Origin: Treponema sp.
GTDB taxonomy: Bacteria > Spirochaetota > Spirochaetia > Treponematales > Treponemataceae
Assembly (NCBI GenBank): GCA_017449285.1
Contig: JAFSJX010000010.1
Coordinates: forward strand, 248,001-312,000
Length of the DNA stretch: 64,000 bases
Direction of reading: 5' to 3'
Each line of letters opens with the position of its first letter. Position 1 is the first letter of the stretch. Of the stretch, positions 44,903 through 53,670 are shown one piece after another. Both the position numbers and the translations under genes were made by a program. The notes below the pieces were generated by a model. That model was not told the origin of the DNA. It was given only the letters and a program-made list of their open reading frames with translations, and searched no databases.

Positions 44903-46072
44903 TTATATACTCTCCATCACACGTTTTAGCTCACTCATCTGTTCGTGCGTGCCGATGGTGATGCGCAGGAATTCCTCTATGCCTGGCGTAGAAAAATGGC
45001 GCACCAGAATGCCCGCCTGTTTAATCTTGCGGTAGGCTTCCTCGGCAGAGTGTCCTTCTTTCCGCACAAAAACAAAATTAGTCTGGCTTGGAATAACAAA
45101 CCAGCCGCGCTCACGCAAGAATTCGCTAAAAGAGTCGCGCTCTTCCGCCACTTTTTTGGCGCAGACGGCATAATAGCCCGCATCCTTACATGCGGCGATT
45201 CCAGCCTGCTGACTTAAAAAATCAATCGGAAAATGGTTCAGAGAATTTTTTACCGTGGTGATGTGATTCACCAGTTCGGGTGAGGAAACTACATAGCCCA
45301 GCCGCATTCCCGCCCCGCAAAGGCTTTTACTGAACGTGCGCACAATCACCAGGTTCGTAAACTCTGCCAAAAGCGGAATGCAACTTTCGCCGCCAAAATC
45401 CACGTATGCCTCGTCCACCACAAACACACGGTCTTTCGGAGCCGCCTTAATCATCGTCCGTACCTCATCGCGGGAAAGCCCGATTCCTGTAGGCGCATTG
45501 GGATTTGCAAAAATGATGCTGCTTTCTGCCGCGTTTGCCTCGGAAAGCATTTTTTCCCTGTCAAGCGACCAGTCGGCTTTGAGCGGCACTTGATTCAGCG
45601 GCACATTGTAAAAGCCCGCGTACACCGGGTAAAAGCTGTAGGTGAAATTCGGGAGAATGAGCGGACGGTCTGAGTCAAAAAACGCGTAGAACACAAAACT
45701 AAGCACCTCGTCGCTTCCGTTTCCGCAGTAAATCATGTCGGGCGTGACGGCAAACGGAATTTTGTCTGCGGCGGCAGGGCTACATTCTGCACCGCTTCCG
45801 TTTTTCTTCCCGCCTTTCAGCTCGGTTCGGCAGAGAACGCCGCCAGTTTTGTTCAGCATATCGGCAATCGCCGTTTTGAGTTCGTTTGAGTCGGGGTCAG
45901 GGTACAAGCCCATCTTTTTTGCGAATTTTTTTGCCGCGCACACAACCGTTTTGCGTACCAGCGGAGAGGGCGGATACGGATTTTCGTTCGCGTTCAGTTT
46001 TATGTATTCCCTGTCCTTGGGCTGCTCGCCCGGCACATAGGGATGCAGATTTTTCATTCGTGCAGAAATCAT
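44903..46072 (-). CDS. hisC: Histidinol-phosphate aminotransferase
   Basis: A 389-residue class I/II aminotransferase. Family motifs are IKLNANENPYPPSPLV, IYCGNGSDEVLSF, IFANPNAPTG, FVVDEAYVDFGG and the PLP Lys in RTFSKSLCGAGMRLGY. A Gly/Lys-rich insertion of about 30 residues (LKGGKKNGSGAE) lies near residue 95. ATG 46072 has no ribosome binding site but is 6 bases after a -10 box. No other his genes are nearby, so it may serve histidine or aromatic amino acid synthesis. Confidence 0.92.
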   Translation of the reverse strand: MISARMKNLHPYVPGEQPKDREYIKLNANENPYPPSPLVRKTVVCAAKKFAKKMGLYPDPDSNELKTAIADMLNKTGGVLCRTELKGGKKNGSGAECSPAAADKIPFAVTPDMIYCGNGSDEVLSFVFYAFFDSDRPLILPNFTYSFYPVYAGFYNVPLNQVPLKADWSLDREKMLSEANAAESSIIFANPNAPTGIGLSRDEVRTMIKAAPKDRVFVVDEAYVDFGGESCIPLLAEFTNLVIVRTFSKSLCGAGMRLGYVVSSPELVNHITTVKNSLNHFPIDFLSQQAGIAACKDAGYYAVCAKKVAEERDSFSEFLRERGWFVIPSQTNFVFVRKEGHSAEEAYRKIKQAGILVRHFSTPGIEEFLRITIGTHEQMSELKRVMESI

Positions 46073-46078
46073 GGAACT

Positions 46079-46107
46079 AGTATAACGCATTGCGGATTTT
46101 TTTGGAA
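46079..46107 (-). promoter_or_regulatory. Leaderless promoter of hisC
   Basis: On the minus strand TTCCAA (46102-46107) and TATACT (46079-46084) are 17 bases apart, and the ATG follows the -10 by 6 bases, so transcription should begin at or next to the start codon. Confidence 0.55.
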
Positions 46108-46134
46108 GATAACATTAGTTTTTAAATGCGGTAA

Positions 46135-46228
46135 GGATTGGAGCACCGCCGCAAGGCGTACCGCTTGCGGTATGGAGCGCGGTAGCGCGGAAGTGCGGAA
46201 AGCCTGACGGCGCAAGCCGGACCGCCCA
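46135..46228. repeat. Interspersed hairpin-rich repeat, family 2, copy B
   Basis: GGATTGGAGCACCGCCGCA, ATGGAGCGCGGT and AGCGCGGAAGTGCGG are shared with 16539-16735. The intervening hairpin here is ACCGC-TT-GCGGT, different from copy A. It fills the divergent gap between hisC and the 645-residue protein gene, upstream of both promoters. Confidence 0.6.
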
Positions 46229-46268
46229 TGTCTGTGCCTTGTGCCTTTTTCCGTGTAAATTTTTCCTC

Positions 46269-46297
46269 TTGTTAGAGTTGCCTATTCGTGATAAAAT
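46269..46297 (+). promoter_or_regulatory. Leaderless promoter of the 645-residue protein gene
   Basis: TTGTTA (46269-46274) and TAAAAT (46292-46297) are 17 bases apart with an extended TGA before the -10. The ATG starts 6 bases later and there is no ribosome binding site. Confidence 0.65.
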
Positions 46298-46303
46298 GGT
46301 AAT

Positions 46304-48241
46304 ATGGCAACAAGTGCAAATATCCTTACTCTGCTCAAATTTTTTGCGAGCAAGCAGGGCAACGCAATTATCGATTATGACGATTTCTGCGCTTATCTAA
46401 AAAGGTATTCGGAGCATCATCTCGCAGACCAGCCGGCATTGGTGGAATATGTTTCAGACCCCGTGCCTCCATTGCAAAAAGAACTGGATAAACTTATCGC
46501 AAGCCGTCAGGTTTTGATTATGCATGCATCGCCTATCAAGCAGGTGATTATTGTCATTCCTTTTTACATTGATAGATTTGCCGAGCGGTATAAAGATTTG
46601 CTCGCCAATCCAGGGCAGGCGTATCCATCCGAGAGCGATTTGCCGAAAAACATTCCCACCGATATCGTAACGCGACAGAATGCAAGCGATTTGATTCACA
46701 AACTGCTCTCTCATCCTGAGAGCAACGAAAAATCGCTGTACGGACTTATGATGCCGAGTGATATGCCAACGATTCTTCTGCCGTCTTCTGTTCCGGTAAC
46801 GACATTGATTGCGGCAAGCCTTGCAAAAATCCGTTTGTTGCTTTCAAAAGGTGACTACCACGATTATTTCCTCAAAAAGATGACGATTTCAAATCCGGGG
46901 CGGGAAATTTCAGCGAAGAATTTCTTCAATGCCTTTGCCGACAAACCAGACGCAGGAATGGATTTGCTTAAAGATTCGGGGGAACTGTTCTACCTGTGGA
47001 ATCAACTCTGCTATTTTATTCGGCAGGATTATGAAAAAATCAAGGAATTCACCACCGAGGATGTGTCACGTCTTCAGGCAATTCAGATTATCGAAATCGC
47101 TACGAGTTATTACAAGAATCAAGCACAGGAGACTCAGCATAAACAGGCGGCAATTCAGATGCTGGAAGAATCTTTGCAGCGTCCGCCGTACTATTACACG
47201 CTTGACAACATCATCAAATTCACCGACCAAAAAGGTGACCTGCTCTTGGGGCAGTATACAGAGGAAGAACTGAAAAATTACCTGCACACAAAATCAACTG
47301 AAGGCAACTCAAACGAACTTCCGGAACTGCTGATTTTTAAGGCGGCGAACAGTGACCTGCGCTATTTTATCTTCAAGAATAATGTTATGCCGCTTATTGT
47401 CAGGCTTTGTACCGATGCACGGACAGTTATTCGGGAGACCATTTCAAAGCACTGGAACGCCGTTCTTTTGCAATACGAAGTTCTTCCCGAAATGAAGGAA
47501 CAGTCTGCATTTGAACATCGGCTGGAACAGGAAGTAAAGGCGCAGGAACCGATTCTGTACGCGCTTTTGAATGCAAGTTTTTTGCCTGTGGTCAACATGG
47601 AAGCAAACGATGTCGCAGACACACACATGAGTTTTTACGAGAATGGCAGTCTGATTCCCTACAGCGAAATTCTTCTGATGAACCGCAACGAACTGTATAC
47701 CGATGCGCGGATTGTCCTGCCTTTCTGGTATACAACGCCGATTATCTCATGGATTGCAAAACTATTGTTCGGCCCGTCAAAAGGCAAGCGGGTTACCAAG
47801 CAAAAAACTTCCGCAGAGGTCTACCGTGAGGAAGAGGAAGCCAAGCGGCGTGACGAAAATCTTGAGGCAGAAATCACGAAAAATCCGAACGTCAACAAAA
47901 AGGTCGCGCTTAGGGAAGCCGCACGTCAGGCAGAGCAGTCGATTGTTCCTCAGACTTCCACGCTTGACCGCGAACTGGAATCATACAAGCGGCAGTGGAA
48001 TCATCTTTTGGGAAAAACGGAAAATTCAAATCTGACCGAAGATGTCAATTCACTTATCCGCGATTATTTACGGAAATGCATGCGCACGTTCAAAGTCTCC
48101 ACGCTGACCATCGACAGAATCAAAAGCATCGCAGAAACGCTCATAAAGTCACCAGGAATGCAAAAAATCAAGGAGCAGGACGCACTGTATATGTATACGC
48201 AACTCTATCTGATTAAATTGATTAAAAATATACCGATGTAG
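46304..48241 (+). CDS. Conserved hypothetical protein, 645 residues
   Basis: A large soluble-looking protein with no signal peptide. The N-terminus ANILTLLKFFASKQGNAIID suggests a small helical fold; the middle has helical repeats (AIQIIEIATSYYKNQAQ). A hydrophobic segment (FWYTTPIISWIAKLLFG, about residue 475) is followed by a highly charged coiled-coil region (AEVYREEEEAKRRDENLEAE) and a helical end. I do not recognise a family. Translation probably starts on a leaderless mRNA. Confidence 0.8.
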   Translation: MATSANILTLLKFFASKQGNAIIDYDDFCAYLKRYSEHHLADQPALVEYVSDPVPPLQKELDKLIASRQVLIMHASPIKQVIIVIPFYIDRFAERYKDLLANPGQAYPSESDLPKNIPTDIVTRQNASDLIHKLLSHPESNEKSLYGLMMPSDMPTILLPSSVPVTTLIAASLAKIRLLLSKGDYHDYFLKKMTISNPGREISAKNFFNAFADKPDAGMDLLKDSGELFYLWNQLCYFIRQDYEKIKEFTTEDVSRLQAIQIIEIATSYYKNQAQETQHKQAAIQMLEESLQRPPYYYTLDNIIKFTDQKGDLLLGQYTEEELKNYLHTKSTEGNSNELPELLIFKAANSDLRYFIFKNNVMPLIVRLCTDARTVIRETISKHWNAVLLQYEVLPEMKEQSAFEHRLEQEVKAQEPILYALLNASFLPVVNMEANDVADTHMSFYENGSLIPYSEILLMNRNELYTDARIVLPFWYTTPIISWIAKLLFGPSKGKRVTKQKTSAEVYREEEEAKRRDENLEAEITKNPNVNKKVALREAARQAEQSIVPQTSTLDRELESYKRQWNHLLGKTENSNLTEDVNSLIRDYLRKCMRTFKVSTLTIDRIKSIAETLIKSPGMQKIKEQDALYMYTQLYLIKLIKNIPM

Positions 48242-48322
48242 AGTGATTTTTTTGGAAAATTTCGCATTTTTTTTGATTTTTTAAAAAATTTTTTGTATAT
48301 TTTTACTTTTCATTGCCTATAT

Positions 48323-48363
48323 ATAAGTGTAAGTCAGAAACGACTTGCACTTATTTTTTTTTG
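48323..48363 (+). terminator. Strong hairpin-plus-T-run before ssb
   Basis: The arms ATAAGTGTAAGTC (48323-48335) and GACTTGCACTTAT (48342-48354) pair over 13 bases with one G-U, followed by nine T. It lies 82 bases after the 645-residue protein gene and only 30 bases before the ssb ATG, so it either ends the upstream transcript or attenuates ssb. Confidence 0.75.
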
Positions 48364-48392
48364 TTCTGGCCGGAACGAATGGAGAAACGCTT

Positions 48393-48878
48393 ATGAATGC
48401 AATGAACCAAGTTATTTTGGAAGGAAACGTCGTCCGTATGCCCGCAGTGAAAGATACGCCGCGGGGCACGCGATTCTGTACCCTGCCGATTGCGGTAAAC
48501 CGTATCTACAAGGACAAAGAAGGTCACGACGTTAATGAAGTAGGCTACTATGATGTCGAGGCATGGGGAGAGAAACTTGCGAACATCATCGAAAAATGTG
48601 GCTTTAAGGGACGCGGCGTGCGCGTGGTGGGTCGTCTCAAACAGAACCGCTGGAAGACAACCGATGGCAAAACGATGAGCAAAATTCTTGTCGTTGCTGA
48701 ACATGTTGACTTCAGACCAGTATTCCGTAAAAAAGACGGCGAGTCGGATGCCGCTGACCTTGAGCCCGTCACCGCTTCTTCTGATGGCGATATGGACGAA
48801 AGCAGCGAAATCAGCAATCTGGAGGAAGCCGCAGCGGGAATTCGTGCAGAACAGGAGGTTGGAGAGACGGTTTTTTAG
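48393..48878 (+). CDS. ssb: Single-stranded DNA-binding protein
   Basis: A 161-residue SSB. The OB fold covers residues 1-110 (NQVILEGNVVRMPAVKDTP, GYYDVEAWGEKLANI, GRGVRVVGRLKQNRW). The C-terminus is acidic and ends GETVF, replacing the usual DIPF-type tip though still acidic plus Phe. ATG 48393 follows GGAGAAACGC. It converges on the U32 gene with 5 bases between stops. Confidence 0.9.
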   Translation: MNAMNQVILEGNVVRMPAVKDTPRGTRFCTLPIAVNRIYKDKEGHDVNEVGYYDVEAWGEKLANIIEKCGFKGRGVRVVGRLKQNRWKTTDGKTMSKILVVAEHVDFRPVFRKKDGESDAADLEPVTASSDGDMDESSEISNLEEAAAGIRAEQEVGETVF

Positions 48879-48883
48879 AATCC

Positions 48884-51181
48884 TTACCCGCGCTTTCTTT
48901 TGGTCGGTTTCCGATGAACTGAGCGGGAATTCCGGGAAGCGCGGTCTGTATTACGATTCTTGCCGCCGGCGCGACCATATTGCTGGGCTTTTCGCTCTTC
49001 GGCTGCGCGCTCGTTGCTGGCGGCGTAGGCTTCCATACGCTCGGGATTGTAAAAACCGTCCTTCCAGTTAAAGCGCGATGCTTCGGGAACAGGCAGTTTT
49101 TTGAGCATGGCATTTTTGACCAACTTGAGTTCTCCTCTGCTCACCTTAGTCTTGGAAAAATCAATCAGAACGCGGTGGAAGCCCTCACGGTCAAGTGACT
49201 CCGTTTTGTCTACGATGGAAAACGGTGCTTCGGGCATGACAAACGAGCCGTCGGGCGTGGCGTTCACTTTAAATTCCATGCCCTCTTTATCGGTAAAATA
49301 GGTGAAGTCATAAGACGACGGCAACTTGAACCGCATTCTAAACAGCGTGGGATAGGCGTAGGTGGTGACCAGCACACGGTCGCGCACAGGTTTCTCAAAC
49401 GTGGCGAACAGATTTTCCTGCGAGTTTTCGATGGGCGTAATGAACGCGCCGATATTCTGATTCTCCAGCCAGCTGACCGCCCAGCGGTTGAATGTGTACA
49501 GATACGGGCCTGCGATAATGTTCACGCCCTTTCCACGAAGCATGGCAATGTGTGCCACATTGTTTGCAATGAATGTGGTAAAGCCGTCCGCGATAAACTG
49601 GTCAAGTTGTGCGAAAAGTTCATCTTCCACCGCAGCAGGGCAGTACGGGTCAAGCGAAATAATCACCTGCCTTTTGGAGAATGGAAGCGTCGTTTTGTGA
49701 GAAAGCAAATCCGCCTTTGTCACAAAATTCAGTTCCAGAATGACGCGGACGGGATGCTGAGACTGCACGGCAAACATATCGCTTACGGTCGAAACCTGTA
49801 TGTAAAGGCCTTCGGGGAAGTACGACAATTCATTTTTCTCAACTGGCGTTATGTCCAGCACGGGAAGTTTTTCTGCGCCCGGCTGCTGGCGGAATTTACC
49901 TATGTCATTCGGAAGAACACGATTGTACCGCTTTGACATTGCTTTCGTCTGCAACAGGTATACCGAATCCCCGCGCGTAAAGCCCACTGGAATATCTATC
50001 CAGCGGTTACCTTTCTCGTCAATCTGAACGGTGCGCACTTTATGGCTTACGCGCCCGGTGTCGTCCTTTTTGTGCAGACGGATGGAGTCGCCTGTATCGG
50101 GGTCATACGAACCGCCTTTCAAGTACGCCATCTGTACCTGCCATGTGGACGGGTCTGCATCGGGAGCGGCATTTTCCTGCGCACGGCGGCGGGTTTCTTC
50201 GTCAGCAGACTGCAAGCGGTCAATCACGCCAAGATAAATACCTGTGCCGCCCGCCTGATTCGGATTCAGTATTTCTTCCCCCGCTTTTTGTACGCCCTCT
50301 TCATTTGTCTTAAAATTGTACCAATAGCCGGTCTTTGAGCGGGCAAAGTCAGTGGCAAGCATTCGTTTTGCGGCGGCAACCGCGCCTTTTTTGTCTTCCT
50401 GCCAATGATCCATCAGATAACGGTATGCCGCGACCACAGAACCGACATATTCCGCGCTCTTCATTCTGCCTTCAATTTTGAACGACTCCACACCCAATTG
50501 CATCAAATCAGGGATATGGTCAATCAACTGTAAGTCCGATGGAGAAAAATAGTAGCCCTGCGCCGTTCCCTCTCCCATTTCGGCAGTGTAGAATCGGCGG
50601 CAGGCCTGCGTACACATTCCACGGTTCGCGCTCTTTCCGCCCAAAAAACTGGAGAACAGGCACAGCCCGCTTTCGCTCACGCAGAGCGCACCATGCACAA
50701 AAATCTCCAGTTCCGCCTTTGTCTTTGCCTTTATCGTTTTGATTTCTTCTAAGCCCAGTTCGCGGGCAACAACGATGCGTTTTAAGCCCTCTTTCGCAAG
50801 CAGATTTACGCCCGATGCGCTTTCCACATTCATCTGTGTAGAGCCGTGCAGTTCAAGGTTCGGGAAGAATTCCTGGCACATACGCACCACGCCAAAATCC
50901 TGCACGATAAGCCCGTCGGGACCAATCTTGTTCAGATAGGCAAGAAAGCGGTACAAGCGTTCGGTTTCGCGTTCTTCGCTGACGGTGTTTACCGTGACGT
51001 AGATTTTTTTGCCCTGACGGTGCAGAGCATTCACCGCGCCTTCAAACTGATTCCACGCAAAATTCGATGAACGCAAGCGAGCGTTAAAACTTTTGAGTCC
51101 GAGATATACTGCGTCTGCGCCTTCGCCAATTGCGGCGTCCAATGCTTCCGGATTTCCGGCGGGTGCTAATAATTCTGCCAT
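48884..51181 (-). CDS. U32 family peptidase (RlhA/YhbU-like)
   Basis: A 765-residue protein. The N-terminal domain has AELLAPAGNPEALDAAIGEG and the U32 signature ELEIFVHGALCVSESGLCLF with SANRGMCTQACRR, whose Cys residues suggest an iron-sulfur centre. A collagenase-like middle domain follows, and the C-terminus is basic (NTDRASRNSRSVHRKPTKRK). Relatives such as RlhA hydroxylate 23S rRNA; others act in ubiquinone hydroxylation or are called collagenases. The RNA role is the better guess given the basic tail. The start appears leaderless. Confidence 0.88.
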   Translation of the reverse strand: MAELLAPAGNPEALDAAIGEGADAVYLGLKSFNARLRSSNFAWNQFEGAVNALHRQGKKIYVTVNTVSEERETERLYRFLAYLNKIGPDGLIVQDFGVVRMCQEFFPNLELHGSTQMNVESASGVNLLAKEGLKRIVVARELGLEEIKTIKAKTKAELEIFVHGALCVSESGLCLFSSFLGGKSANRGMCTQACRRFYTAEMGEGTAQGYYFSPSDLQLIDHIPDLMQLGVESFKIEGRMKSAEYVGSVVAAYRYLMDHWQEDKKGAVAAAKRMLATDFARSKTGYWYNFKTNEEGVQKAGEEILNPNQAGGTGIYLGVIDRLQSADEETRRRAQENAAPDADPSTWQVQMAYLKGGSYDPDTGDSIRLHKKDDTGRVSHKVRTVQIDEKGNRWIDIPVGFTRGDSVYLLQTKAMSKRYNRVLPNDIGKFRQQPGAEKLPVLDITPVEKNELSYFPEGLYIQVSTVSDMFAVQSQHPVRVILELNFVTKADLLSHKTTLPFSKRQVIISLDPYCPAAVEDELFAQLDQFIADGFTTFIANNVAHIAMLRGKGVNIIAGPYLYTFNRWAVSWLENQNIGAFITPIENSQENLFATFEKPVRDRVLVTTYAYPTLFRMRFKLPSSYDFTYFTDKEGMEFKVNATPDGSFVMPEAPFSIVDKTESLDREGFHRVLIDFSKTKVSRGELKLVKNAMLKKLPVPEASRFNWKDGFYNPERMEAYAASNERAAEERKAQQYGRAGGKNRNTDRASRNSRSVHRKPTKRKRG

Positions 51182-51187
51182 TCGTTC

Positions 51188-51216
51188 AGTATATCACAGA
51201 ACGGCAGGAGTGACTA
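51188..51216 (-). promoter_or_regulatory. Leaderless promoter of the U32 peptidase gene
   Basis: On the minus strand TAGTCA (51211-51216) and TATACT (51188-51193) are 17 bases apart, with an extended TGA before the -10. The ATG follows 6 bases later without a ribosome binding site. Confidence 0.55.
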
Positions 51217-51252
51217 GCACAAGGCGCACAGTGCGATTTGCGGTGGTATTGT

Positions 51253-51387
51253 CTACGCGCTCAGCTTAGGCTTATGCTTCATCGCATCTTTGAGCAGTTC
51301 AATAACTCTCTCTGTCTCGCCTTTTTCAAGCATATCGACAACCAAGCTAATCAGCAAAGCAAATTCTTTACTCGTCATATACTCCAT
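51253..51387 (-). CDS. Small hypothetical protein, about 41-44 residues
   Basis: An ORF of 44 codons reads MEYMTSKEFALLISLVVDML then a charged helical end EKGETERVIELLKDAMKHK. GGAGAT lies just before the first ATG and could also serve the ATG three codons later (51378), which has better spacing. It looks like a short amphipathic-helix protein. It fills part of the 297-base gap between the U32 gene and the next lipoprotein gene. Function unknown. Confidence 0.5.
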   Translation of the reverse strand: MEYMTSKEFALLISLVVDMLEKGETERVIELLKDAMKHKPKLSA

Positions 51388-51478
51388 ATCTCCATTTTAA
51401 TTGATAGTTTTTCCTTTGCCTCGTTTTACGAAACGCTTTTTCCGAAATTGCAAGACAGTTTTTCCAAGAATTCATTCC

Positions 51479-52585
51479 TTATTCCGTATATTTTTCGCTG
51501 GAATTTTGCTTTCCTGGAGTATCGCCTGATGTTTTTACGACGAACCAATCTGCCGCACTCGTAGGAATGATTGCGCCGCTTTCGTAAGTCGCTTCTGCAA
51601 GGGCGGCGATGTTCTGACGGCAAAGCGTGCGTGTTGTGGTTGCCCCGGCATTGCTTGCGGCATCGGTAATTGCGGCAGACTGCCAGATTCCTTTGGCAAC
51701 GGCTTTTGCGGCGAGTTCTTTTGACAGGGCTTTCTGCCACTCTGTCTTTGTTCCGTCGCTGAAAAGCACCGCGTCCAAAATCGTGTTGCCGTTGTCACTT
51801 GTCAGAACCAGCACGTCGGTCTTTTGGATGCGGGCAGAATTGTCGGCGTTAGCTGCCCACAGGTCACGGGCGGTGTTGCAGTTATTGTTCTTGCTGTCTG
51901 CGGCTGCCAGTGCCAAATCCGAACCAGTTTCGTCGATGCAGGAATCGGGCGTGTCGCTGTCGTGGCGGAAATGCACGGTGATGTATTCGCCTTTCTGAAC
52001 TTCCGTCATCGGAAACGAATAGGATTTTTCCTTGCCGTCGTAGCCGCCCGTAATTTGTAAGCCCGCCGTATTGCCCGATTTCAGCACATACAGTTCCACA
52101 AATTCAGGAGTTTTTGCCGTGCCTTCGCTACGGATTTCGCTGAACACAAGCACGGGCGGGTTATCGTTGTAGCCTGTAAAAGGCAGACTGAACGTAAGCG
52201 AGTTGCCGTTTAAATCTTCCGCGACTCCCGTTAAATCATACTGCACGCCGATTTCTGTGGGAGCGGACAGCGCGATTTCTGCGGCGGTTTTCGTCTCGTT
52301 GTAGGAGACGGTGACTTCATACGCAGTTCCGCCTGAATCGTCCGCTTTTTTGAACTGCACCTCTTTGAGCGTGACTGGTTCAGAGCAGACGATTTCGAGC
52401 GTTGACCGCTGCTTAAAGTCAAAGGAAAGAATCTGCGGAACGGTCTTGTCAACCGAAACAATTTCGATTCCTTCTTCCGTAAGTTTGCATGAGAATGGCG
52501 CTGCCACAAACAACACCCCGACACAAATTCCGGTACAAGCCAACGCATACCGAATGACCGAAAAGAAATTCTGTACTTTCTTCAT
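51479..52585 (-). CDS. Lipoprotein with Ig-like and lamin-tail-like domains
   Basis: A 368-residue lipoprotein: signal ending VLFVAAPFSC-KLTEEG. Residues 45-140 resemble a bacterial Ig-like domain (EPVTLKEVQFKKADDSGGTA, then YDLTGVAEDLNGNSLTF). Residues 145-360 fit a lamin-tail domain: PVLVFSEIRSEGTAKTPEFV, ELYVLKSG, ITVHFRHDSD and WFVVKTSGDTPGKQN. Such proteins sit on the cell surface. The ribosome binding site lies in a hairpin (52588-52614). Confidence 0.75.
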   Translation of the reverse strand: MKKVQNFFSVIRYALACTGICVGVLFVAAPFSCKLTEEGIEIVSVDKTVPQILSFDFKQRSTLEIVCSEPVTLKEVQFKKADDSGGTAYEVTVSYNETKTAAEIALSAPTEIGVQYDLTGVAEDLNGNSLTFSLPFTGYNDNPPVLVFSEIRSEGTAKTPEFVELYVLKSGNTAGLQITGGYDGKEKSYSFPMTEVQKGEYITVHFRHDSDTPDSCIDETGSDLALAAADSKNNNCNTARDLWAANADNSARIQKTDVLVLTSDNGNTILDAVLFSDGTKTEWQKALSKELAAKAVAKGIWQSAAITDAASNAGATTTRTLCRQNIAALAEATYESGAIIPTSAADWFVVKTSGDTPGKQNSSEKYTE

Positions 52586-52587
52586 CT

Positions 52588-52614
52588 AAAGCCTCCACCC
52601 TATATATAGGCTTT
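52588..52614 (-). promoter_or_regulatory. Hairpin overlapping the ribosome binding site
   Basis: On the minus strand AAAGCCT pairs perfectly with AGGCTTT, the latter being part of the GGAGG site just before the lipoprotein ATG. In an mRNA starting upstream of 52614 the site would be partly hidden. Confidence 0.4.
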
Positions 52615-52713
52615 AAAAAGTAAAAAACTACAAAAATTTTTTTTAAAAACTGAAAAAAAGTGTATTTTTTTTTATTTTTAACGCGGATGGAGGCAGAAAA
52701 ATTACAGACGTCT

Positions 52714-52888
52714 TTTTTTGTTCGGGCGTTGCGGGGCTGAAAAGCGAAAAAAAATTGCCCCGCAGAGAGGGTAGCGGAAGAGACGACAAAGCGAAGTAAA
52801 TGACAGAAGCGGCTTGTCCGCTTATGGCATTTGTGGAGCGACTCGTGGCTGGAGCGCAGGGGGAGACTTTTTTCCCCCCCCCTCCCAC
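52714..52888. repeat. Interspersed GC-rich repeat, family 1, copy B
   Basis: This 400-base gap ahead of efp is mostly repeat. It contains TTGCCCCGC and GCGGGGC as a hairpin, then GGGTAGCGGA, ACAAAGCGAAG, GTGGAGCGACTCGTGG, TGGAGCGCAGGGGGAG and CCCCCCCC, the order also seen in the reverse complement of 8922-9064. 52615-52713 is AT-rich with no gene. Confidence 0.65.
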
Positions 52889-52985
52889 TATTGAAATAAT
52901 ATCAAAAATATACAATTATGTAGGTACGCAAATTGTTCGGGAACACAACGCACAGAGCGATTCTTAGTTTTTAAAAGGGAAAAAC

Positions 52986-53555
52986 ATGATTACTACAGGC
53001 GAAATCAGAGTTGGCAGCGCATTTATGTACGAAGGCTCACCGTTTATCGTACAGCGTATGCTCGGACAGAAATCAGGACGCGCAGGAATGGTGACAAAAC
53101 TCCGCGTAAAGAACATCGTAACTGGCTCAACACAGGATTTGGGCTTGGACGCAGGCGAAAAATTTGAGGACGTGGAATTGATTGAAAAGACCGTTCAGCT
53201 TTCCTACGTTGACGGCGATGATTTCCACTTTATGGATCAGGAGACCTACGAAGACGTTTCTCTTTCAAAAGATGACTTGGGCGACAACGCAGGCTATCTT
53301 TCTCCCGATGACGAATACGAAGTGAAAATCACCTACTATAATGATATGCCCGTTGGTGTTAAATTGCCGGTAAACGTTACCCGCACGATTACCTACTGCG
53401 AACCGGGCGTAAAAGGCGATACCTCTGGAAAATCAACCAAGCCCGCCACGCTGGACACTGGCATCGAAGTAAAAGTGCCGCTGTTCTGTAACACCGATGA
53501 CCGCATCGTTATCGACACGCGCGACGGTTCATTCGTGGAACGCGCAAAAGACTAA
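52986..53555 (+). CDS. efp: Elongation factor P with arginine at the tip (R32)
   Basis: A 189-residue EF-P of normal length and three-domain layout: ITTGEIRVGSAFMYEGSPFI, middle domain with FMDQETYEDV, and C-terminal NVTRTITYCEPGVKGDTSGK. It rescues ribosomes stalled at polyproline. The loop reads QKSGRAG with Arg exactly at position 32, like the Pseudomonas type that EarP rhamnosylates, not the Lys34 of E. coli. A weak AAGGGA lies before the ATG. A bidirectional terminator follows. Confidence 0.95.
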   Translation: MITTGEIRVGSAFMYEGSPFIVQRMLGQKSGRAGMVTKLRVKNIVTGSTQDLGLDAGEKFEDVELIEKTVQLSYVDGDDFHFMDQETYEDVSLSKDDLGDNAGYLSPDDEYEVKITYYNDMPVGVKLPVNVTRTITYCEPGVKGDTSGKSTKPATLDTGIEVKVPLFCNTDDRIVIDTRDGSFVERAKD

Positions 53556-53581
53556 AAAACAGCAGCGATTTTCGCACGAAT

Positions 53582-53631
53582 AAAAAACTCCAGCCGTTTG
53601 GTTTATCCAAGCAACTGGAGTTTTGTTTTTT
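53582..53631. terminator. Bidirectional terminator between efp and hpf
   Basis: AAAACTCCAG (53584-53593) pairs with CTGGAGTTTT (53615-53624), with an inner GTTTGG/CCAAGC stem. Six A precede it and TTTTGTTTTT follows, so it works for both convergent genes. Confidence 0.8.
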
Positions 53632-53670
53632 AGTCTGAGTCTCAATGCAGCGAAACTGCCAATCCGCGGA

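Noticed and set aside
44903-46072. hisC as part of a histidine operon
   Set aside because: No other his genes lie on either side; it has its own promoter and repeats at both ends.
52643-52915. Minus-strand ORF of 90 residues between the lamin-tail gene and efp
   Set aside because: It is made of the interspersed repeat and has no start signal; the same repeat elsewhere codes for nothing consistent.
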